From the NCBI GenBank assembly GCA_049664225.1, contig JBATEX010000141.1, positions 42,246 to 106,245 on the forward strand: DNA of 64,000 bases. Reading direction: 5' to 3'. This DNA comes from JAUVRX01 sp049664225. GTDB lineage: Bacteria > Acidobacteriota > Thermoanaerobaculia > Multivoradales > JAHEKO01. Within the stretch, counting starts at the first letter, position 1, and each line of letters opens with the position of its first letter. Both the position numbers and the translations under genes were made by a program. This document shows positions 43,913 to 51,187 of this stretch, one piece after another. A model generated the notes under the pieces. It did no database searches. It had not been told where the DNA came from and saw nothing but the letters and a program-made list of their open reading frames with translations.

Positions 43913-44458
43913 ATGCCGATCCTTGCTGACAGCGACTTCTCCCGCCGCGCGGCCGAGCTCGAGTGGATCCTCTGCGATGCGGACGGAGTCCTCACCGACG
44001 GTGGTCTGTACTACGACCGCCGAGGTCACGACCAGCTCCGCTTCGACGCCCGCGACGGCCTCGGGCTGAAGGTGGCGCAGCTTGCCGGCCTGAAGGTCGG
44101 AGTCCTGTCAGGACGCGACTCTACTGCGCTCGAGCGCCGAGCCAACGAGCTCAAGCTGGAGTTCCTCGCCATGGGGGTCGCGGACAAGCGGGCAGGTCTC
44201 GAGTCCTTTCTGACGCGCCACAACACGCAGGCCCGGCGGGTTGCCTACGTCGGCGACGACTTGCCCGATCTGGTAGTCCTCGGGCAGTGCGGCCTGTCCT
44301 TTGCCCCTGCCGATGCCGCCCAGGAGGTTCGAGATGTGGTTCACCGTGTGTTGAGCAGCCCCGGAGGCCACGGAGCCGTCCGCGAAATGGTGGAGCTCGT
44401 GCTAAGGGCCCGCGGCGACTGGGACCAACTCTTCGCTCGCTTCACCTTCGACAGCTGA
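43913..44458 (+). CDS. kdsC: Kdo-8-phosphate phosphatase
   Basis: HAD-type enzyme of 181 aa that removes phosphate from Kdo-8-phosphate. Motifs: CDADGVLTDGGLYYD (Asp nucleophile), then GLKVGVLSGRDSTALERRA and GDDLPDLVVLGQCGLSFAPADA. Together with kdsB, kdsA and kdsD the cluster covers Kdo synthesis from ribulose-5-phosphate to CMP-Kdo. It starts 6 bases after kdsD and is the last gene before the hairpin at 44468. Confidence 0.95.
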   Translation: MPILADSDFSRRAAELEWILCDADGVLTDGGLYYDRRGHDQLRFDARDGLGLKVAQLAGLKVGVLSGRDSTALERRANELKLEFLAMGVADKRAGLESFLTRHNTQARRVAYVGDDLPDLVVLGQCGLSFAPADAAQEVRDVVHRVLSSPGGHGAVREMVELVLRARGDWDQLFARFTFDS

Positions 44459-44467
44459 GGTTGCACC

Positions 44468-44490
44468 GTCCGTCGACTCTGTCGACGGAC
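44468..44490 (+). terminator. Hairpin after kdsC
   Basis: GTCCGTCGAC (44468-44477) and GTCGACGGAC (44481-44490) form a perfect 10-bp stem with a TCT loop, 10 bases after the kdsC stop. There is no T-run. Confidence 0.6.
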
Positions 44491-44497
44491 TCCTCGC

Positions 44498-44553
44498 GGT
44501 CCTGAGGTCTTGAGGTCCTGAGGTCTTGGGGTCCTGGGGTCCTGGGGTCTTGG
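44498..44553. repeat. Octamer tandem array, GGTCYTGR family
   Basis: Seven units: ggtcctga, ggtcttga, ggtcctga, ggtcttgg, ggtcctgg, ggtcctgg, ggtcttgg. The array sits between kdsC and the convergent tatC gene. Confidence 0.85.
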
Positions 44554-44560
44554 GTAACAA

Positions 44561-44608
44561 GGGCATAGGGCAGTAGGGGCGTGGGGGCTTAGGAGCTTGG
44601 GGGCTTGG
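44561..44608. repeat. Octamer tandem array, GGGCTTRG family
   Basis: Six units: gggcatag, ggcagtag, gggcgtgg, gggcttag, gagcttgg, gggcttgg. The reverse complement is the CYAAGCCC family of 7584-7647. It adjoins the previous array but belongs to a different family. Confidence 0.75.
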
Positions 44609-44625
44609 CCCTGAAAGCTCGAGTA

Positions 44626-44656
44626 GGCCGGCGTGTCTTCCGGCCGGTCTTTGAGG
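44626..44656. repeat. Shared hairpin module GGCCGG...CCGGCC-GTCTTTGAGG
   Basis: GGCCGG and CCGGCC flank a short loop, then ggtctttgagg follows. A closely similar sequence occurs at 63656-63687. Both copies adjoin CYAAGCCC-type octamer arrays. Confidence 0.75.
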
Positions 44657-44675
44657 CCGTGAGGGCTTGCGAGGC

Positions 44676-45473
44676 TTACCCTTCCGAGTGATCTTCTTGC
44701 TGTTCTTGCTTCTTCTTGCTGCGCAGCACGAGAGCTGCCGCGGCAACGCCCAGCAGGTACAGAACAATGGTAGGAAGAGCGAACATGAGCAGGTTCACCA
44801 CGTCGGGAGTCGGAGTCACGAAGGCCGCAGCGATGAAAATCAGCAACACTGCCCAGCGAAACTTGCGGATCAGGAAACCAGGCGTCACGACGCCCATCTG
44901 CGCGAGGAGAAAGATGATGATGGGCAGCTCGAACATCAGACCCAGACCCAGGATCACGTAGAGGAGAAAACGGAAATAGCGCTCCACGGTGATCATGGGT
45001 TGGAACGCAGCACCCATACCAATCAGGAAGTCCACCGCGAACGGAAAGGCGACGTAGTAGGCGAATGCACCACCGCCTATGAAGAACAGGGACCCGAAGA
45101 AGATGAAGGGGACGGCCCTTCGTCGCTCTTTCTTGTACAGACCCGGTGCGACAAATCGCCAAACCTGATACAGGACGAAGGGCGAGGCCAGGAACAGGGC
45201 CATCAGGGCAGCGACCTTGACGTAGATGATGAACGGGTCGGTAACACCGAGAAAGGTCAAGCGACTCCCCTCGGGCAGCGCCTTGTAGATGGGCCTGGCC
45301 AGGAAGTCTGCGATCTGCTGGACGAAGAACCAGCAGAAGACGAAGACTACGCCGACGGCGATGATCGAACGAAAGATCCGCTGCCGGAACTCCTCGAGGT
45401 GCTCCAGCAGACTCATCCGCTGCAGATCGTCTTCGGAGGTAGACGGATTCCCAGGCTCAGGAAGAGTGCTCAT
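44676..45473 (-). CDS. tatC: Twin-arginine translocase TatC
   Basis: Inner-membrane protein of 265 aa with six helices, the receptor for Tat substrates. The N-terminus has MSLLEHLEEFRQRIFRSI, then FYVKVAALMALFLASPFVLYQVWRFVAPGLYKKERR-like text, FAYYVAFPFAVDFL, FLLYVILGLGLMFELPIIIF, and RWAVLLIFIAAAFVTPTPD. The starting ATG is at 45473, 15 bases after the tatA stop. Repeat arrays follow its stop. Confidence 0.96.
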   Translation of the reverse strand: MSTLPEPGNPSTSEDDLQRMSLLEHLEEFRQRIFRSIIAVGVVFVFCWFFVQQIADFLARPIYKALPEGSRLTFLGVTDPFIIYVKVAALMALFLASPFVLYQVWRFVAPGLYKKERRRAVPFIFFGSLFFIGGGAFAYYVAFPFAVDFLIGMGAAFQPMITVERYFRFLLYVILGLGLMFELPIIIFLLAQMGVVTPGFLIRKFRWAVLLIFIAAAFVTPTPDVVNLLMFALPTIVLYLLGVAAAALVLRSKKKQEQQEDHSEG

Positions 45474-45488
45474 TGGTAAGGTGGATGC

Positions 45489-45842
45489 CTACTCCGGCTC
45501 GCGCGAAGGCTCGGCTGTCGGAGTCGTATCAGCTACCACGGGGCCCTCGGGCGGAGCTGGAGCCTGAGTGGCAGGTGGGGCTGGTGGACTGGTTGTTGGT
45601 GGAATAGGTGGCGTCTCGACGGCAGGTGCAGGATTGACTTTCGTCGGGTTCACGGGGCCGCTGACTTCCTCGGCCGAGATCTCCGTGTCGAGCGTCCGCT
45701 TGAGCTCTCGCGTTGCCCGGCGGAACTCGCCCATTGCCTTGCCCATCGTCTTCCCGATCTCGGGCAGTTTCCTGGGTCCGAAGATCAACAGAGCCAGAAC
45801 CATGATGAAAAGCAGCTCCGGCATTCCCAAAGATCCAATCAT
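45489..45842 (-). CDS. Twin-arginine translocase TatA/TatB subunit
   Basis: Protein of 117 aa. ATG 45842 starts MIGSLGMPELLFIMVLALL, then FGPRKLPEIGKTMGKAMGEFRRATREL gives the hinge and amphipathic helix of the TatA/TatB family. A long Pro-rich, low-complexity tail (residues about 65-117) follows, longer than usual TatA tails. Whether it acts as TatA or TatB cannot be told. It is cotranscribed with tatC and diverges from the S41 protease. Confidence 0.9.
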   Translation of the reverse strand: MIGSLGMPELLFIMVLALLIFGPRKLPEIGKTMGKAMGEFRRATRELKRTLDTEISAEEVSGPVNPTKVNPAPAVETPPIPPTTSPPAPPATQAPAPPEGPVVADTTPTAEPSREPE

Positions 45843-45930
45843 GGCGCATTCATCCTTCCCTTCGATGATCTGGCGACTGGCGAGGAATGTCAAGCCGGCG
45901 ATCCACCATCCTCGGTGATACACTCCGCCC

Positions 45931-47562
45931 GTGCGACCGCGCTGGAGACTTACGGCTTCGGTCCTTTTCGCTCTGACGTTGCTCGTCGCGAGCCTTTTCG
46001 GGGATCGACTTCTCGCCTTGAATCACGAGGCTCGAGAGGTCCTGCGTCTGTACACCGAGCTCCTCAAGGTCTCCCACGAAACCTACGGCGGCGAGACGAG
46101 CTACAAGGACCTCGTGAATGCCTCGATCGAAGGTATGGTTCGATCCCTGGACCCTCATACCTCGTTCCTGACCGCTGAAGCCTACAGCCAGATGCGGGAT
46201 CGACAGCAAAGCAGCTTCTTCGGGCTCGGCATTCTGGTGGGGCTGCGAAACGGACAGATCACCGTCATCACCCCTATCGAAGGCACACCGGCATCTCGAA
46301 TGGGCTTGAGAGCTGGTGACGTCATCGCAGCAATCGAGGGTGAAACCACCGAGGGCATGAACATCAACGAGGCCGTGCGGCAGTTGAAGGGCCCCAAAGG
46401 CACGGGAGTGACCATCACCATCAGCCGTCCTGGCCTCGACGAGCACATCGAGGTCACCATCGTCCGCGACGAGATCCCACAAGTTTCCGTGCGCTACCAG
46501 TACATGGTCAGTCCCGAGACCGGCTACATCTCCATCAGTGACTTCAATCGAGGCACAGCTCGAGAGGTTCGCGAGGCCGTTCAGGCCTTACGCGAGCAGG
46601 GTATGAAGCAGCTCCTCGTCGATCTGCGGACCAATGGCGGAGGACTGCTCGACCAGGCTATCGAGGTCGTGCAGCAGTTCCTGCCGAAAGGCTCCAAGAT
46701 CGTGGAGACCCGGGGTCGCACCAGGGACTCCCACCAGGAGTACTTCTCCGAAGATCCGGCTCCAGCACTCGACCTGCCGATGGTGGTCCTGGTGGGTGAA
46801 GGAACCGCATCGGCCGCCGAGATCTTCGCTGGCGCTATCCAGGATCACGATGTGGGTCTCATCGTCGGTACCCAGACCTGGGGCAAGGGACTCGTCCAGA
46901 CCGTCTACAGCCTGTCCTATGGAGCTGGCCTGGCCCTCACAACCGCCAGGTACTACACACCCTCCGGCAGGCTGATCCAGAGAGACTACAGCTCCTGGTT
47001 CGACTACAGCACCCACTCGAACGGGGTGGACCCCGCAGAGTTCGAAACCGAGAACAGTGATGCAATCGTCGATATCGAGGCGTATCGGACCGATCTGGGA
47101 CGCAAAGTCTACGGCGGTGGAGGCATCACCCCAGACGTGACCATCGAGCCTCAGGAAATCCCGACTCTGCTTCAGCTCCTTCTCAGCAGGAACGCCTTCT
47201 TCGACTTCGCCGTCAGCTATGCCAATCGTCATCCGATCGAAAGCCGGGAGTGGCAGATTCCAGACCCGGTCCTCGATGAGTTCTACAGCTGGGCAGTCGA
47301 TGAGGAACTCATCACCAGGGAGGAGCTGACAGAGGAGACCGCAGACGCTGCCGTCGTCGAGGAGGTCCGGAGAAACCTCCGCGGTGAGCTACTCAATTCA
47401 GCGTTCGGGATCGAGGCCCGATACGAGATCCTTGCCGAAGGCGATCCCCAGATTCTCGAGGCGCTGAGCCTTTTCGAAGACGCCAAGAGCCTGCTCGCCC
47501 GAAGACAGCTACTGATCGACGACAGCAGTCAGCCAGAAAAGACCGCCAGCCTCCCCGAGTAG
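45931..47562 (+). CDS. S41 C-terminal processing peptidase (CtpA-like)
   Basis: Exported serine protease of 543 aa. A hydrophobic N-terminus (ASVLFALTLLVASLFGD) anchors it. A PDZ domain lies at about 95-180 (GLGILVGLRNGQITVITPIEGTPASRMG). The peptidase domain has Ser294 in GEGTASAAEIFAGA and Lys319 in TQTWGKGLVQ, the S41 dyad. It trims C-termini in the periplasm. The start is GTG 45931. It diverges from tatA; 88 bases lie between the starts. Confidence 0.93.
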   Translation: MRPRWRLTASVLFALTLLVASLFGDRLLALNHEAREVLRLYTELLKVSHETYGGETSYKDLVNASIEGMVRSLDPHTSFLTAEAYSQMRDRQQSSFFGLGILVGLRNGQITVITPIEGTPASRMGLRAGDVIAAIEGETTEGMNINEAVRQLKGPKGTGVTITISRPGLDEHIEVTIVRDEIPQVSVRYQYMVSPETGYISISDFNRGTAREVREAVQALREQGMKQLLVDLRTNGGGLLDQAIEVVQQFLPKGSKIVETRGRTRDSHQEYFSEDPAPALDLPMVVLVGEGTASAAEIFAGAIQDHDVGLIVGTQTWGKGLVQTVYSLSYGAGLALTTARYYTPSGRLIQRDYSSWFDYSTHSNGVDPAEFETENSDAIVDIEAYRTDLGRKVYGGGGITPDVTIEPQEIPTLLQLLLSRNAFFDFAVSYANRHPIESREWQIPDPVLDEFYSWAVDEELITREELTEETADAAVVEEVRRNLRGELLNSAFGIEARYEILAEGDPQILEALSLFEDAKSLLARRQLLIDDSSQPEKTASLPE

Positions 47563-47626
47563 AAGGGGCCAGCCGGCCTCGACTCGATCCACTCTGTCAA
47601 CAAGGGTAGTTTCGAGGCACGCTCAG

Positions 47627-48574
47627 TCAGTTCTGGCCGTCGAGAGCTTGCAGGTGGGTCCAAAGCAGGCCCGGGAGAGCCTGGACGTCGTAGCCCCCTT
47701 CAAGCAGAACCAGGCATCGTCCTTCGCAAAGCTCCTCGGACACCGAGCCCAACCAACGCCCCCAGTCACGGTAGCCCTGCTCACTGACCAGCATTCCTCC
47801 AAGGGGATCCGACTGCCAGGCGTCGAAGCCGGCGGAAATCAGCAGGATCTCCGGACGAAACTCGCGTAGCGACGGTAGGAGGGCCGACTGGAAGGCCGCC
47901 TCGAAGGCCACATCCCCCGCCCCGGCCGGCAACGGAACGTTGACCGTGGCGCCCTCCCCGTCTCCGGTTCCCCGCTCGTCCGCCGCCCCGGTGCCCGGGT
48001 AGAACGGGTAACGATGAGTACTCAAATAGAGGACATCGGGCTCTTCCTCGAAGATGTGCTGGGTGCCGTTGCCATGGTGGACATCGAAGTCCACGACGGC
48101 CAAGCGTTGGGCTCCCTTCTCGCGGCGCAGGTAGTCCACCGCTACTGCCACGTTGTTGAAGTAGCAGAAGCCCATCGCGCCATTGCGCTCCGCATGGTGG
48201 CCCGGCGGCCGCACCGCGCTCATGCCGCGTCGCCCGGCGCCAGCCGCTACCCAGTCGGCGGCCGCCAGGGTCGTTTCCACCGCAGCTCGAGCAGCTTCCC
48301 AAGTCGACCCACAGAGCGGGTTGTCCGGTGTATCCAGGAAGAGGTCGCCTCTGTCCATGGCGCCCAGAAAGCGAGAAAGGTACTGTTCGGAGTGCACTGC
48401 AGCGACCGCTGGCTCGAAGCCTCCATGTTCGCCGGACTCCTCGACTTCCACCTGGCGATGGTGCAGTAACTCCAGAATACTCTCCAGTCGCTCGGCCCTT
48501 TCAGGATAGCCGTCTGGCACTCGATGCAACAGGCATCGGGGGTCGGAAAAGACTCTCAACATGACCCCGATCAT
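47627..48574 (-). CDS. Histone-deacetylase-family protein
   Basis: Full-length HDAC-fold protein of 315 aa. HH 126-127 in RPPGHHAERNGAMGFCYFNN, DFDVHHGNGT (162-171), SAGFDAWQSDPLGG and EGGYD are all intact, so the Zn site and catalytic His pair are conserved. It may deacetylate polyamines, acetoin-related compounds or protein lysines. It lies 71 bases downstream of the ECF sigma gene in the same direction. ATG 48574 is used; an internal ATG (48562, MLRVFSD) is also possible. Confidence 0.93.
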   Translation of the reverse strand: MIGVMLRVFSDPRCLLHRVPDGYPERAERLESILELLHHRQVEVEESGEHGGFEPAVAAVHSEQYLSRFLGAMDRGDLFLDTPDNPLCGSTWEAARAAVETTLAAADWVAAGAGRRGMSAVRPPGHHAERNGAMGFCYFNNVAVAVDYLRREKGAQRLAVVDFDVHHGNGTQHIFEEEPDVLYLSTHRYPFYPGTGAADERGTGDGEGATVNVPLPAGAGDVAFEAAFQSALLPSLREFRPEILLISAGFDAWQSDPLGGMLVSEQGYRDWGRWLGSVSEELCEGRCLVLLEGGYDVQALPGLLWTHLQALDGQN

Positions 48575-48645
48575 AGCTCACCTGCGGCGTCCTGTAAGCC
48601 TGAAGGGTGGGCCTCGGACTTGCAGCGTAGAGGTCAATCGCATCT

Positions 48646-49287
48646 CTACCGTCTGGGTAGCTGAAGGCCGAATGCGGCCAGCCTGTGCTTCAACCTATGG
48701 ACCATGGAATCCACACAACTGGGAGTCAAGCCACCGCCGAGCTGGCGACAGATCTCCCGACTGCTGTGACCTTCGAAAAATGCCAGGTAGAGCACGTTCA
48801 GATCCCGAACGGATCGCTTGCCCACGACGTCCCGACAACGCTCCAGGAAGAATCGGCGCCGCTCTCGGTTCAGCACCCATTCCTCTGGCGAAGGGCGTTG
48901 ATCGACCGCACCGTCGGCCGGATCTCCCTCGAGGATCATCAACCGGTCTACCAGGTGCCGTCGGCCCCGTTTCAGAGCTGAGCTTGCCCGCAGGTGGTCG
49001 ACAACGACTCGCTCACCGATACGACCGAGATAGGCCCCGATCTCGGTCTCCCGCCTTGCACGACAACGCCTGAGGCCGAGGGCTTGCTTGTCGAGCAAGC
49101 GATAGTAGGCGTCCTGAACGAGATCCTCGCGCTCCTCACGGCTCAATCGGACACCGAATCGCCGTACCGCCTGATCGATTCCTCGAGTCAGCCGATCCTC
49201 GAAACGCCGCACAAACTCTCTCCAGGGATCCGGCTCGAATGATCTGGCACACCGTGCGAGCAGCTCGCCGATCTCATGATCTGCCAT
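48646..49287 (-). CDS. ECF-type RNA polymerase sigma factor
   Basis: Sigma-70-family protein of 213 aa. Region 2 has EREDLVQDAYYRLLDK and a following helix with VVVDHLRA. Region 4 at the C-terminus reads LYLAFFEGHSSREICRQLGG...SMVHRLKHRL. No zinc-binding anti-sigma gene is next to it. The start ATG 49287 has AAGGAG upstream, and a 16-bp palindrome lies directly before it. An HDAC gene follows after 71 bases. Confidence 0.85.
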   Translation of the reverse strand: MADHEIGELLARCARSFEPDPWREFVRRFEDRLTRGIDQAVRRFGVRLSREEREDLVQDAYYRLLDKQALGLRRCRARRETEIGAYLGRIGERVVVDHLRASSALKRGRRHLVDRLMILEGDPADGAVDQRPSPEEWVLNRERRRFFLERCRDVVGKRSVRDLNVLYLAFFEGHSSREICRQLGGGLTPSCVDSMVHRLKHRLAAFGLQLPRR

Positions 49288-49302
49288 CGTTTGAGACTCC
49301 TT

Positions 49303-49318
49303 TCCATACGCGTATGGA
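49303..49318. promoter_or_regulatory. 16-bp palindrome at the sigma-factor start
   Basis: TCCATACG (49303-49310) and CGTATGGA (49311-49318) are perfect complements and touch the AAGGAG ribosome binding site (minus strand). This could be a repressor operator or a hairpin that hides the ribosome binding site. Confidence 0.6.
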
Positions 49319-49324
49319 GAGGAG

Positions 49325-49568
49325 GCTGAACGACCAGATGAAGAACGAGTGTTCAGGTCCGCCAGGACCTGTAGACGGTAGGGCTCGCTATTCTAGCATC
49401 ACTGCGGGGGGCGTGGACGGCGAATCTCGCGTCCTCGAAGACCTGTTGTTCTGACCCACGAGATGGACGCACCCCCTATGAGCCCGCGGCCAACGGCTTG
49501 GCTCGTTCGGCTACTGGGATCTAGGGTAGTAATCGGTCTTGAAGTCGGGCTGAAGTCACAGATCCGAC
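49325..49568. other. Intergenic region upstream of the sigma gene
   Basis: About 240 bases between the sigma gene and rpmG, both on the minus strand. No clear gene; a promoter for the sigma gene is expected but none is convincing. Confidence 0.4.
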
Positions 49569-49724
49569 CTATCGGAGCTTGTCTTCCACGAACTCGACGT
49601 GCTGGCGGATCTTCGGATCGTACTTCTTGAGGCGCAGCTTCCCGGCACCGAGCTTCTTGTTCTTGGTCGTGGTGTAGAAGTACCCCGTACCTGCCGAGGA
49701 AACGAGCTTGATCTTCTCTCTCAT
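49569..49724 (-). CDS. rpmG: 50S ribosomal protein L33
   Basis: Small basic protein of 51 aa. MREKIKLVSSAGTGYFYTTT is followed by KNKK and KLRLKKYDP, the typical L33 text. The Cys pairs of the zinc-binding form are absent, so it is the Cys-free type. The ribosome binding site AAGGAGG precedes ATG 49724. It is transcribed after tRNA-Val and tRNA-Asp on the same strand. Confidence 0.95.
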   Translation of the reverse strand: MREKIKLVSSAGTGYFYTTTKNKKLGAGKLRLKKYDPKIRQHVEFVEDKLR

Positions 49725-49810
49725 GGCAACCTCCTTGTCCCGTCCCAGTCCTGGCCTACATTCCGTTAACCCCGGTTAAGGGGGGCCAAGAGCATGGCTT
49801 TTTCGCAGAC

Positions 49811-49887
49811 TGGCGGGGTCGACGGGACTCGAACCCGCGACCTCCGGCGTGACAGGCCGGCGTTCTAACCAGCTGAACTACGACCCC
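49811..49887 (-). tRNA. tRNA-Asp (GTC)
   Basis: Acceptor GGGGTCG pairs with CGACCCC, the discriminator is G and CCA is encoded. The anticodon loop CTGTCAC gives GTC. Total 77 bases. It lies between tRNA-Val and rpmG. Confidence 0.97.
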
Positions 49888-49924
49888 GCAATATCTGCAA
49901 CCGCCGGCACAGTGAGTCGGTAGC

Positions 49925-49999
49925 TGGTGGGAGGTGAGGGATTTGAACCCACGACCCCCTGCGTGTAAGGCAGGTGCTCTTCCACTGAGCTAACCTCCC
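49925..49999 (-). tRNA. tRNA-Val (TAC)
   Basis: Acceptor GGGAGGT pairs with ACCTCCC, the discriminator is A and CCA is encoded. The anticodon loop CTTACAC gives TAC. Total 75 bases. Confidence 0.97.
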
Positions 50000-50016
50000 C
50001 GCCCCGGCGACGCGAA

Positions 50017-50045
50017 ATACTACGGGAGGGTCCCCCGGAAGTCAA
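50017..50045 (-). promoter_or_regulatory. Promoter of the tRNA-Val/tRNA-Asp/rpmG unit
   Basis: On the minus strand TTGACT (complement of 50040-50045) and TAGTAT (complement of 50017-50022) are 17 bases apart, about 18 bases before the tRNA-Val 5' end. Confidence 0.6.
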
Positions 50046-50518
50046 TCACTAATCACTCGTAGCCCCATTCACACCAAGAATCCGACGGGTCCGCAGGGAT
50101 CCGATCGCGAGATCCTCGCAGCCTGGGACCGAACCGGCAATGAGCCATTTTTTTGCATCACTCTGGAAAATTTTGAGCATTGCCAATTCCCGATACGTCA
50201 ATTCTTAACTGAATACATACCAACATTTTCACACTCGCCGCCCTCTTCGGCTTCTCGAGCGGGGTTTAAGGTCGTCCGAAAGAACCGCATAACCCCTTAT
50301 TTTTCAATCGTTTATATCCAGACAGTTGCGATTTTCAGGGTGCTGGAGCGCTCGCCGAAGCGTTTGTTGTCAAAGCTGGCATGGCCATTGCCCTATAGAG
50401 CCCCGAATGCAAATTGGAGTTCATCGCTTATGGAAGCAGCAACCAAGGGATGCCGAACCAACCAGGACGAGACCCAAGGAGACCACCGAATCATCCCTGA
50501 CACAGAACGGAGCAAGAC
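50046..50518. other. AT-rich gene-free stretch before the ArsR gene
   Basis: Bases about 50140-50340 are far richer in A and T than the rest of the window (for example tttttttgcatc, and gaaaattttgagc). No gene is supported. It may carry the ArsR promoter. Confidence 0.5.
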
Positions 50519-50950
50519 ATGGACCAGATCAAGCCAATGAGAAGGGGCTCTCGCAGCGATCGGGTGACGCCTTTTGCCACACATCCGAGTGTTCCCGATC
50601 GCCAGTTGACGAAGTTCTTCAAGGCCCTCTCCGACCAGACCCGGAGGAACATCTTGAGACTGCTCGAGAATCACCCACTCAGTGTCGGTGAGATCGTCGA
50701 CAACTTCCAGCTCTCTCAGCCAACGATCTCGAGACACCTGGCAGTACTCCGCGAAGCCGATCTCGTCGTCGACCAACGTCGAGGTCAACATGTGATCTAC
50801 CAGATCAACTCTTCCAGTCTGGCTGCGTCGATGCTGGAGTTCTTCCGGGAGTTTCGCCACTCGAGGCAGGAGTTGGAACGTCTGACTGCTCGCCCTGAGC
50901 AGACCAGCACAACTCCCCTTTCTCGGCGTCCGCGTCCAACGATTCGCTGA
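50519..50950 (+). CDS. ArsR-family HTH regulator
   Basis: Protein of 143 aa. A winged-helix ArsR core: FFKALSDQTRRNILRLLENHPLSVGEIVDNFQLSQPTISRHLAVLREADLVVDQRRGQHVIYQI-like text runs from about residue 30 to 100. Metal-binding Cys residues are absent, so the signal may not be a metal. It has no obvious target gene beside it. The N-terminal ~25 residues are unstructured. The ATG has GGAG upstream. A strong hairpin follows. Confidence 0.88.
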   Translation: MDQIKPMRRGSRSDRVTPFATHPSVPDRQLTKFFKALSDQTRRNILRLLENHPLSVGEIVDNFQLSQPTISRHLAVLREADLVVDQRRGQHVIYQINSSSLAASMLEFFREFRHSRQELERLTARPEQTSTTPLSRRPRPTIR

Positions 50951-50968
50951 TCTCCTTTTCTTCGTTTA

Positions 50969-50996
50969 CCGCTCGGGCACGCTGCTGCCCGAGCGG
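50969..50996 (+). terminator. Hairpin after the ArsR gene
   Basis: CCGCTCGGGCA (50969-50979) and TGCCCGAGCGG (50986-50996) form a perfect 11-bp stem with a six-base loop, 18 bases after the stop. No clear T-tract follows. Confidence 0.65.
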
Positions 50997-51032
50997 TTCG
51001 CATACCCGCTCGCCACCAAGACCAGGTCCGGC

Positions 51033-51038
51033 TATAAT
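51033..51038 (+). promoter_or_regulatory. TATAAT box of the CAU tRNA
   Basis: A perfect TATAAT lies 60 bases before the tRNA. At 17 bases upstream, TCGCCA (51010-51015) is a weak -35. Confidence 0.5.
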
Positions 51039-51098
51039 TCCCAGCCCGAGCCAGTGGGAGAAGCCTCCTGCGCAGCTCGGCGGTTCTCTTGAGACAAC

Positions 51099-51175
51099 GG
51101 CGGTGTAGCTCAGCTGGTTAGAGCGAGCGACTCATAATCGCTAGGTCAGAGGTTCAAGTCCTCTCACCGCCACCA
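51099..51175 (+). tRNA. tRNA with CAT anticodon (Ile2 or elongator Met)
   Basis: Acceptor GGCGGTG pairs with CACCGCC, the discriminator is A and CCA is encoded; 77 bases. The anticodon loop CTCATAA gives CAT. The anticodon stem-loop and the T-arm (GCGACTCATAATCGC, TTCAAGTCC) resemble the minor tRNA-Ile2 that TilS modifies, but the acceptor and D-arm resemble elongator tRNA-Met. It sits 12 bases before tilS. Confidence 0.9.
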
Positions 51176-51187
51176 TCTTCTTCCAGA

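Noticed and set aside
49811..49999. Prophage attachment at the tRNA genes
   Set aside because: No integrase and no tRNA fragment repeat were seen nearby.
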